64,000 nt of DNA from Epinephelus fuscoguttatus (Eukaryota > Chordata > Actinopteri > Perciformes > Serranidae). Shown in pieces: positions 47,090 through 56,600 of this stretch (position 1 is its first letter; every line of letters begins with the position of its first letter). Location of the stretch: assembly GCF_011397635.1 (NCBI RefSeq), contig NC_064772.1, positions 16,755,035-16,819,034 on the forward strand. The letters are read 5' to 3'. The translations under genes and the position numbers were made by a program. The notes beneath the pieces are model-generated. The model did no database searches and was not told the DNA's origin. It saw nothing but the letters and a program-made list of their open reading frames with translations.

Positions 47090-47472
47090 TAACAACTAAC
47101 AACTACTGACGGTCACCTGGGAGGCCAGTGTTCGCTTCCTGTATGATTGTAAAGCCAAACCCTGATCTTTTTTCCTGAACTCAACCACGTGCATGTGTTG
47201 GCTAAACATAACCACATGTGTTTGTTGTTGAAGGAAAAAATGTCAAATAGCAGTCTTGTACCAACATAGTGCATTTATTTTGAAAGAGCCTGTACGCAAA
47301 CTGTGCACTTCCTGTAAAAACAAAAGTGTATCTTGAAAACAGACAATGCATGCAACAGGCTGAATTGACATGATGTCCCAGAACATCAACAACCAATGGA
47401 CCCAGAGTACATTGCACATAATATGTTGATGTGGAAAGTCCACGACCAAACATTGATATGTGAGAATGTGTT
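47090..47472 (+). repeat. dispersed repeat family A, copy 2
   Basis: Same block order as 32749-33135: GATTGTAAAGCCAAACCCTG, GTTTGTTGTTGAAGGAAAAA, TTTTGAAAGAGCCTGTACGC, GTCCCAGAACATCAACAACC, CAAACATTGATATGTGAG. Confidence 0.85.
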
Positions 47473-48285
47473 GAAATAAAAAAAACATTCATTTATTTAA
47501 TTATCATTTATTTAAAAATGCAAATCCAACATATATTATACATATTATATGTTGATTGATTGATATCATCTCCCATTTCTTTCTCCTGCAACAAAAGGGG
47601 TGTTTGGAAACTGTCAGCATCACTGTCAACAAGGTCAGAGAGAAGAAAATGTGAGGAGACGAAGGTGGTGAAAATTAAGTCGAAGTCAGCCAAAGGGTAA
47701 TATAAGGTCACCCTGCAGGCAGGGAGAGAAGGAGAGGAAGCAGCCAGGCTCTGTGCTGAGCTCTCTGTCCTTCAAGCAGGAAGCTTCTCTGGTTGGAAAA
47801 TACAGTGTGGAGAGTCAGTGATCCATCAAGCTGGTCCATTTTTCTGCTTGAGACATGCATGGCTTGTGCCATTGCACAGATGGTGTGGTCCAGGCGTTAG
47901 CAGCTGATGAGGTTTTTGGGGGGGTGGGCTTGGTCAGGCTTGGGCTCAGTGTTTTATGTGGTGATATTGGATGGGTTGGGTTCAGACTTCAGTTCATGCG
48001 TTGGGTTGGTTTGGGTTGTAATATTTTCAGCCCATTGAGAACTCTAGCATCACCTGAAAATAAGAATTGTGTTTGTGGTTTGTAAGTCAAGCACAGCAGA
48101 GCCCCATGAGTCCAATTCACCACATCCTACAACCAAGGCTAAGATCCAGGGGTGAAAGCTACTAATAAATTGGCCATAATCCTATGAGAAAAATGAGTGG
48201 AAAACGGTCAATACAAACCTCAGTGAACTCCTGTGGGGAGTTTACTAAGCTGAGGGGAACTGCATTGAAGAAACTGGAAAGAATG
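47473..48285. other. gene-free stretch
   Basis: No supported gene. A GGGTTGGGTTxxG-rich patch lies at about 47920-48030. Confidence 0.35.
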
Positions 48286-48289
48286 GGAG

Positions 48290-49165
48290 AGTTGATCTAC
48301 AGCGACTGAGCTGAGCACTTTACAGCTGTGAAGGAAAAAAAACCACCCATCCCAACAAATACCATAAGACATCAGGAAATAGAGTGCCTGGTCAAACAGA
48401 GAAGGCAGTTGAAGAAGGAGTGAAGGAAAGCCTCAGAGGAAGAGAAGCAGGGAATAAACTTACTGCGGGCAGAAATCAAGAACCTGCCAACATCTTTGAG
48501 GAGAGCAGAGAATTGGAGACAGAGGCATAGAAAGAAGGACCAGACAATGAAACTTCTTCAAAGATCTGTTCACAAAGGAGAGAAGTGGCAAACTCTAAAA
48601 ATGAAGGTGGGATCTCAAGGCTTACCTTAAGGCAATCCATGCTGACAGCCGGCCTTTCATCTGATATGCCAACAATACACTTCCCAGAACAACAGCTAGA
48701 TGTCTGCCCTCCCAAGTGGAGTCAAGTGGGAAGTATTGTGTGTCAGGCAAGGGCTGCATCCTCTCCTGGGCCTATCAGAGTCCCATACAGGCTTATAAAA
48801 ATGTACCAGATGTACTTTGTTTTCTGTGGACACTGACACAGGTGGTGGAGTAGAAAAAAGCAATACCAAAAGCTTGGTGTTCTAATCCCAAAGGAAAAGG
48901 ACTCTACTGACATCAGCTAATTTAGCCACACAAACCTCTTGAATGTTGAAGGCAAAATTTTCTTCAGCGTTGTGGCTCACAGGCTGAGTGTCTACCTAGC
49001 TAAGAACCACTACATTGGTACATCAGTTCGGAAGGCAGGGATCTCTTGCTCTTTCTGGGTGTCTGGAGCTTTATATGGCATCAAATCCACACAACCAAAA
49101 AGGATGGAAGAGATATCCGAGTTGAGCTCTTAGACCTTGCCAATACCTTTGGCTCAGTTCCTGAC
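48290..49165 (+). pseudogene. R2/NeSL-like non-LTR retrotransposon ORF fragment
   Basis: In shifting plus-strand frames the region reads like the segment leading into the reverse transcriptase of an R2-like LINE. The parts are a basic helix around IECLVKQRRQLKKE and RRAENWRQR, then LDVCPPKWSQV with ARAASSPGPxxVPYRLxKMY (the conserved P-P-W-V and SSAPGPNGVPYRLYK block), then LLNVEGKIFFSVVAHRLSVY and TSVRKAGI, and finally VELLDLANTFGSVP. The last corresponds to the RT motif around the first catalytic aspartate (normally WLDLANAYGSVPH). Many stops and shifts make it dead, and it ends before the FADD active site. Confidence 0.8.
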
Positions 49166-49189
49166 ATTTCCGTTGTCATCTTCAATTTG

Positions 49190-49335
49190 GCATGTGTTTT
49201 TCATTTTTGCGGAGTGTTTAGCAGCGTATGTGTTGTGAAATTGATGAATGTGTTTTCTGAATTTGGGAGTGTTTTCTTAATGTGCGTGTGTTGTGTGGAT
49301 TTGCGGGTGTTGTGGAGTTTGCGTGTGTTGTGACC
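49190..49335. repeat. short degenerate tandem repeat (GTGTGTTGTGNNNTTGCG type)
   Basis: GTGTTGTGAAATTGATGAATG, GTGTTTTCTGAATTTGG, GTGTTGTGTGGATTTGCG and GTGTTGTGGAGTTTGCG follow one another with a 20-22 bp period. Confidence 0.6.
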
Positions 49336-49339
49336 TCTC

Positions 49340-49561
49340 TTGGCCACCATAATATTCAGTATTTTTACCGTTTTTAGCCACCTGGTTCATTTGTGTTGGT
49401 GAGGAAGAGCCCTCTGTGAATGATTTTGCTCCTGGTAAAAGCCCCTGAACAATGAACACTGACCGAATTCTTACAGGGAGAAGTTTTAGCTGGTTGCAGT
49501 CTGTGATTTTCACCACTAGATGCCACTAAATCCCCCTAAATCTTACACACTGCTCCTTTAA
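49340..49561 (-). repeat. right end of the GGTCCAGTGTGTAGGATTTA family
   Basis: CACCACTAGATGCCACTAAA, TCTTACACACTGCTCCTTTA at 49510-49560 is the usual terminus, reading outward, of the family whose left end is at 24947. Confidence 0.6.
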
Positions 49562-49805
49562 AAATGTGCTAAAATATTTATACCACACTAAAACACACTG
49601 TGGGTTAGGGTAGTGGTTAAAAATAATAAAGTGCTATAAGTTTAAATGAATAATCGTGAAATCACTGAAAACGCAATTTAAAAGGACACACTAGGTTAGT
49701 AAATTAAAATGAGGGAAGGAGCTTATTAAGTTTATGTTAAGGTTAGGGTAAGGGACTTGATAATGCACCATGTCAATAAGGGTTCTCAAAAGACTGAAGT
49801 ACAAC

Positions 49806-49808
<3 letters not shown>
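49562..49808. other. upstream flank of oprk1
   Basis: AT-rich; no exon or regulatory motif that I can support. Confidence 0.3.

Positions 49809-49874
<66 letters not shown>
49809..49874. repeat. (GT)33 microsatellite upstream of oprk1
   Basis: Thirty-three uninterrupted GT units, followed within 17 bp by GCGCGCGCC. Both are alternating purine-pyrimidine tracts. Confidence 0.98.
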
Positions 49875-49875
<1 letters not shown>

Positions 49876-49879
49876 GAGT

Positions 49880-50086
49880 CTAGCCTGATTGCGCGCGCCG
49901 CCTCTCCATCAGTGCGTGTGCACGAGTGTCCGCAAAGCCACTGCTGCTCCTCTCCAGGCGCGCAGTGCCATCCACAAACTTTGATGAGCTGTAACCTTCA
50001 CCGAGGGAACAAAACAACCCGGGCTGAATAACATTTTAATAAAATATATTTTCACAGGCTGTGTCCGCTAATTCGGATCCATCAAG
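49880..50086 (+). other. oprk1: putative non-coding first exon (5' UTR) of oprk1
   Basis: AAG|GTGAGT at 50084-50092 is a consensus donor. 308 bp downstream, GTGTAG at 50389-50394 can act as acceptor two bases before the oprk1 ATG. Mammalian OPRK1 also has a non-coding first exon spliced just upstream of the ATG. The 5' limit is unknown; the CpG-richer sequence from about 49890 is the likely transcription start region. A TTTCACAG at 50051-50056 could start a shorter exon (50057-50086) instead. Inferred from sequence only. Confidence 0.4.
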
Positions 50087-50396
50087 GTGAGTAAACTGCG
50101 AGCTTCAAATTACGGTCAAGTGTTGACGTTGTTTACTGAAAAGAGCGCCTGCGAGTTTATTTCTGACCGTTTTGCATGATCTACAAGTGGCTCAAAGTCA
50201 GTCCTGCAAGGCTGTAATTGTTTTGCAGAAACGTGATGATGTTTTTTAATATATATAATTTTAATCAGTGGGTGCGTTTTTCTGGCTCAGTCGCACCTTA
50301 TGTGCCCACCTCATTACATCGCAGATTGTCATATGAGACCATGTATTCACTTTAAAGTCTTATTTTGAAGCTTTCTCTTAACAAACTGGTGTAGAT

Positions 50397-50641
50397 ATGG
50401 AAAGCACTCCGGTGGAAATATTCAAAGACGACAATAAGTGCCTCTCCACGCTGCTGGAGGACTGTCCGCTGAATTCTTCAGCCTGGATGTCCGGATACTC
50501 CGAGAGCCGCAATGTGACCCACGATGATAGCTGGGAGCCGGAGGGCATGTCTCCCATCATCCCCATCATCACTGCAGTCTACTCCGTGGTGTTTGTGGTC
50601 GGCTTGCTGGGCAACTGCCTCGTCATGTATGTGATCATCAG
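50397..50641 (+). CDS. oprk1: oprk1 coding exon 1 (N-terminus and TM1)
   Basis: ATG at 50397 is preceded by a candidate acceptor TAG at 50392-50394. It encodes residues 1-81 and two bases of Arg82: the glycosylated extracellular N-terminus and TM1. The donor AG|GTAAGG at 50640-50647 is strong. Confidence 0.96.
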
Positions 50642-53600
50642 GTAAGGTCGTTTTAAGGATGTCAAGATAAAAAATCCATATTAAAATCATGGGGTCCCTG
50701 AAATATACGTTAAGTCTTTAAAGTAACACAGTATGAATGTTATTGATTTAAAGTTGCAGTTTTCTGCAAATTTTATTAAAGACAGTTAAAGTAATCTCTC
50801 TTTTTCCACATCCAAGGAAGCTTAATTATGTCATCTGTTTTTGGAAATACAGAAAACAGCAGAGGTGCAGCCAGAAGAATGTGCTCCTTCACAGTCACTG
50901 TAAATGTTATTACTTGTGGAGATGGCACTGGCAACAACCCTTGGGCTTTCACAGTGACCTCAAGGCCATCTGGTCTATATCATAAGTTTCCTTAGTGCTC
51001 TGTAATGGCAAGTCCATTGCTCTAAAGCTCACGTATACAGCTCATCCAAAGAGTTGGCATGTGATGTGCTGAATGGTTGGGTCAATAGGGGAGAACGGGG
51101 CTGGTTGTCACACTTCTTACTTCGATTTGAATCCCTCAAAAACTGTGTCCTTGATAGATTCCTTACTGTGTTTAATGGAAGCCTGAAGTGTCAGGAGAGG
51201 AGTGGCCTTACTCTGAATACACATATTCTGTTTGAAAGATATGAGCTGTGAAATATGACTTGTGCACTTGTGGCAGCCATCTCCAGTGTGGAGTTGGTGG
51301 TAACACACTGTGGGGTTGGTTGTTTCTGCGTTATTTTAATGGGGAAAAATTAAAAACAAATGGATACAACCTTAAAAATGAATTTCAATAGTTTCATTTT
51401 GTTGAAAATTTTCATTGAAATGGAACACCCTAACAAATCTGTTGTATTGAGAGAACATCAACAGGAAAAATCATTACTATAAGTGCATTTTATATCCTTA
51501 TGGAACAATATAAAGAACAATCAAAACATCCTTCTCTAACCTCACATATTGACGTTTGTTCATGGACTTTCCAAGTCCACATAAGACATGCAAGGCACCC
51601 TGGGTGTGTTGGTTGTTGATGTTCTGGGACACCGTTTCAAAACACACCTCCGGTTTCACAGGAAATTTAACATTTACGTACAGTCTCTTTCAAAACACAC
51701 TACGTCAGTACATCAATGCAAATTGATGTTTTCTTTCCTACAACAACTAACACACATGGCTGGGTTTAGGCAACAAAAGCATGTGGTTAGGTTTAGGAAA
51801 AAAGAACAGGGTTTGGCTTTATAATCTTAAGGGACATGAACACCGCTCACCGTTGTTGGACCGATCCACCACCATTCCCACCCGACTTGGACTTTTGCTG
51901 CCTTAACTTCCGTTCTTGTCCCACCCCTGATGCTGCCAAGCACCTTTAAACTACACCAGCGACTGGCTGTGTATCAAGCTGATGTTAAAGGCTGGCTTTT
52001 TTTGTCAGTGTCTGAAGCCGCAAGTCACTGACCAAGCGCCGGATTTTGACGACTTTGGAGTGAGACCGGGTTGGAACAATACATGTGACAGCTGACCCGT
52101 GAAAAAAATGTGACAAGCATCCCCAACAGGGATTTTGTGCAAGTGACTACACTAACAACCAAATGTTGTAGCCTGGCTAAACAAGGCTATCTAACCTATA
52201 GCCCACTTCACCATTTTTACTTTGTCATTGTTTTATTATAAACTCATTGTATAAAAGGCTAGAAAGTGTTCATCCGTGCAAACCCAGCCTCCATCATTCA
52301 TTCCTCTAACCCCCTTCTTGAAAAGGTCGGTGTTGCGGTAGTTGTGCCTGTCCAAACACTTGTTGATATCCAAGTCTTTCATAATGTTTAAAAGTAGGTG
52401 TTGTTTCATCTTTCGATCAGATATGTTATTATTTTTTTTGGGCATGCATCTGCAGCCTTGTAAACTCTTGGTGCATTGGTTTGTGTACAATGATCCATGA
52501 CAACGCACAGAGCCGACTGTAAACAGGCAGGAGGCCATTTGTCACAAAATGCGGTAAAAACCGCAGATGAGTCGCATATTCAGAATGTACTGGACACATG
52601 CCCAAATAATGCCATTAAAACCAGAATAATACCGACATATCTCACGTCATAATCAGAAAATGCTAGAAATGGAATGTGGCCTAATTTGGAAAATTCAAGT
52701 GGAATATGTGTTTACAAGACCTGCATCAAATTCAGAATACTGTCATATTCAGAATAATATGGGAATGTTAGTGTACATGTAAACATGCCCAGTCTCAAGT
52801 GTCTTACCCCTGAAATGACCCCAATTCTGAAAATTTCAGTAGCAACATTTCTTAACAGTGCTCTCTAGGAAGTGAGATCTAATGAATGTGACAACCAACC
52901 CTGTTCTTCCTATGAGTATTGCAGAGAGACTGAACTGAACTGAAGTTATTTTGACGAAGAAAGAGTTAAGATTAATGCTGTCATTTCTAATTCAACGTTA
53001 ATGTGTAAAAAATGGCAACATTGATTCTCCCTCCTTCAAAAGTGGCCTGTTTTATGAATCTAATAACCCTGAGGCCGCCAAAATATAATAACAATATTGT
53101 GTAAATCTCTCCCAGTCTGTTGGACATGATATTAATCATAGTTGAGACCAGTGGTGCTTTATCAAAGCTGATAGCCTGCTTGCACCTCATTGGCCGTTAT
53201 TTATGGTGTGTGAGAGCCAATAAATCCTCTTTGATGTAATGTGCGATGCAGCGAATGCTACGGCTCGCAGACAACAATTACCTCAAATCAGATTGACTGC
53301 GATGCCTGTCGGTAGAAGCCAATTTCATCACTGCAGTTACAGAAAAGACTGTACGTTGTACTGTTTAGTTGGATTCAGCTGCAGTAAAAAGCTGTTTTGT
53401 GTTGATTTAGTGCAAACAAACATCCAAAATTACCCTCATCCAAACCCTCACTAAGTCAGCATAGGTAACATTTTAGATGTTGAGCTACAAGCTGTTAATG
53501 AAAGTATCTGACATGGCAGTGTGCCCTTTATGGCTGTAAATGGTTCATACTATTAAAGCTGCAGTAATCAATGCTTTTATATTAACAGTGGATCAAATGA

Positions 53601-56600
53601 CTACATGTAATGTGAAAAGGGTCGCTCCTGGTATTGAACCCACAGATTATAATCACCTGGCTCTGCAGTTCTCCTCAGCTCTACAGTGCATTGTAACATC
53701 TTTCAGCTCACTGTTTCGATTTATGTTCTGATTTACTTTCATGGCTCTCATCACTGTTGTTTCCAGTCACAGCTGGCAGCTGTGGTCAGTGAAAAATCTC
53801 AAATAAAACCAATGTGTGCTACCTGGCCAACACCAAACAACAGACAACAAGTTAGAAAACAAGCTAGCAAGTAGTTGGTGAAAATAGTGGAGAATGTAGC
53901 AGCTAAAGTGCCAGATATTCCCCTCAGGAGGTGATTAAGACCAAAAAAAATGTGCCAAAGGAGAGTGAATACTGGACTGTCTTTAAGCAGGTAGACATAA
54001 ACATACATGAATGCTTGAGTCTCCTGGATAAACAACTGTTTGCAAACATGTTATAATATGTCAGGGTTTTATTTACAGCTTGTTGTGCTGCCCCCAAGTG
54101 GCCAAAAAATCAATAAATGCATGTTTAAAGGAATAGTTCAACTTTGGGGTAGCAGTAGCCTCATATTTAACCTACAGACTCTCAGCAAGAAAGTGAATGA
54201 GTATACTTCCTCTGATGTAGAATCATCCCTTTAAAGGGACAGTTAACCCAAAACCAAATATTCGTATGTTTCCTCTTACCTGTACTTCTATTTAACACTC
54301 TAGATTGTTTCGTTTTGCCGTAGAGACGTCTGTCTTCTCTCCAGTATAATGGAACTAGATGGCACTCAGCTTGTGGTGCTCAAAATGCCCCAAAAAAATG
54401 TATTTGAAAAACCGAACAGCAATGTCTCTGAAGAAATAATGACCTGGTTACTCAAGATAATCCACAGACCATGCTGTGAACAGTTTAATGTAGGAATTAT
54501 GTTCTTTCCACTGAAACACACCCGCCAGCCAAATCACTGCGCAGAAGGAAGCATGTTCACTAGCTCCTAGCTAACATTACAGCTCAGCCAAGGACACTGC
54601 CATTAATGTTTACATCTTGTGCTATCACAAGCACGAGCATTTCCTCTTTGTGGCACTGTAAACACCACAAGCAGAGTGCTATCTAGTTCCATTATATTGG
54701 AGAGAAGACAGACATCTCTATAGCTGATATCTCCAACACTCAACAGTCACTTAAACACTCTAGACTGATACATATCCCTGCGGGTAAAAGGAAAAATATG
54801 CATTTTTGATTAGAGGAAAACTGCCCCTTTAAGGCTTTCATGTAAAAGAATCTGTTACATCACCAGCCCTGCAGCATTGTCACGTACAGCTTTATCCAAG
54901 GAATTTAGGTTTGATTTTGAGTGAGTGCTCTGTGTGATAACTTAATATCATATGAGTCTGTTGTCATTTTAAAAAATGGATTACTTCCTGTGAGCCATGG
55001 CAGTGATGAAGGTCTAGTTACTTAAACATTGCAATATATACAGTACAGGCCAAAAGTTTGGACACACCTTCTCATTCAATGCGTTTTCTTTATTTTCATG
55101 ACTATTTACATTGTAGATTCTGACTGAAGCCATCAAAACTATGAATGAACACATGTGGAGTTATGTACTTAACAAAAAAAGGTGAAATAACTGAAAACAT
55201 GTTTTATATTCTAGTTTCTTCAAAATAGCCACCCTTTGCTCTGATTACTGCTTTGCACACTCTTGGCATTCTCTCCATGAGCTTCAAGAGGTAGTCACCT
55301 GAAATGGTTTTCCAACAGTCTTGAAGGAGTTCCCAGAGGTGTTTAGCACTTGTTGGCCCCTTTGCCTTCACTCTGCGGTCCAGCTCACCCCAAACCATCT
55401 CGATTGGGTTCAGGTCCGGTGACTGTGGAGGCCAGGTCATCTGCCGCAGCACTCCATCACTCTCCTTCTTGGTCAAATAGCCCTTACACAGCCTGGAGGT
55501 GTGTTTGGGGTCATTGTCCTGTTGAAAAATAAATGATCATCCAACTAAACGCAAACTGGATGGGATGGCATGTCGCTGCAGGATGCTGTGGTAGCCATGC
55601 TGGTTCAGTGTGCCTTCAATTTTGAATAAATCCCCAACAGTGTCACCAGCAAAACACCCCCACACCATCACACCTCCTCCTCCATGCTTCACAGTAGGAA
55701 CCAGGCATGTGGAATCCATCCGTTCACCTTTTCTGCGTCTCACAAAGACACAGCGGTTGGAACCAAAGATCTCAAATTTGGACTCATCAGACCAAAGCAC
55801 AGATTTCCACTGGTCTAATGTCCATTCCTTGTGTTTCTTGGCCCAAACAAATCTCTTCTGCTTGTTGCCTCTCCTTAGCAGTGGTTTCCTAGCAGCTATT
55901 TGACCATGAAGGCCTGATTCGCGCAGTCTCCTCTTAACAGTTGTTCTAGAGATGGGTCTGCTGCTAGAACTCTGTGTGGCATTCATCTGGTCTCTGATCT
56001 GAGCTGCTGTTAACTTGCGAATTCTGAGGCTGGTGACTCGGATGAACTTAACCTCAGAAGCAGAGGTGACTCTTGGTCTTCCTTTCCTGGGTCGGTCCTC
56101 ATGTGTGCCAGTTTCCTTGTAGCGCTTGATGGTTTTTGCGACTCCACTTGGGGACACATTTAAAGTTTTTGCAATTTTCCGGACTGACTGACCTTCATTT
56201 CTTAAAGTAATGATGGCCACTCGTTTTTCTTTAGTTAGCTGATTGGTTCTTGCCATAATATGAATTTTAACAGTTGTCCAATAGGGCTGTCGGCTGTGTA
56301 TTAACCTGACTTCTGTACAACACAACTGATGGTCCCAACCCCATTGATAAAGCAAGAAATTCCACTAATTAACCCTGATAAGGCACACCTGTGAAGTGGA
56401 AACCATTTCAGGTGACTACCTCTTGAAGCTCATGGAGAGAATGCCAAGAGTGTGCAAAGCAGTAATCAGAGCAAAGGGTGGCTATTTTGAAGAAACTAGA
56501 ATATAAAACATGTTTTCAGTTATTTCACCTTTTTGTTAAGTACATAACTCCACATGTGTTCATTCATAGTTTTGATGCCTTCAGTGAGAATCTACAATGT

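Noticed and set aside
49813-50031. Cysteine/valine repeat ORF on the plus strand
   Set aside because: Translation of the (GT)33 microsatellite running into the oprk1 5' region.
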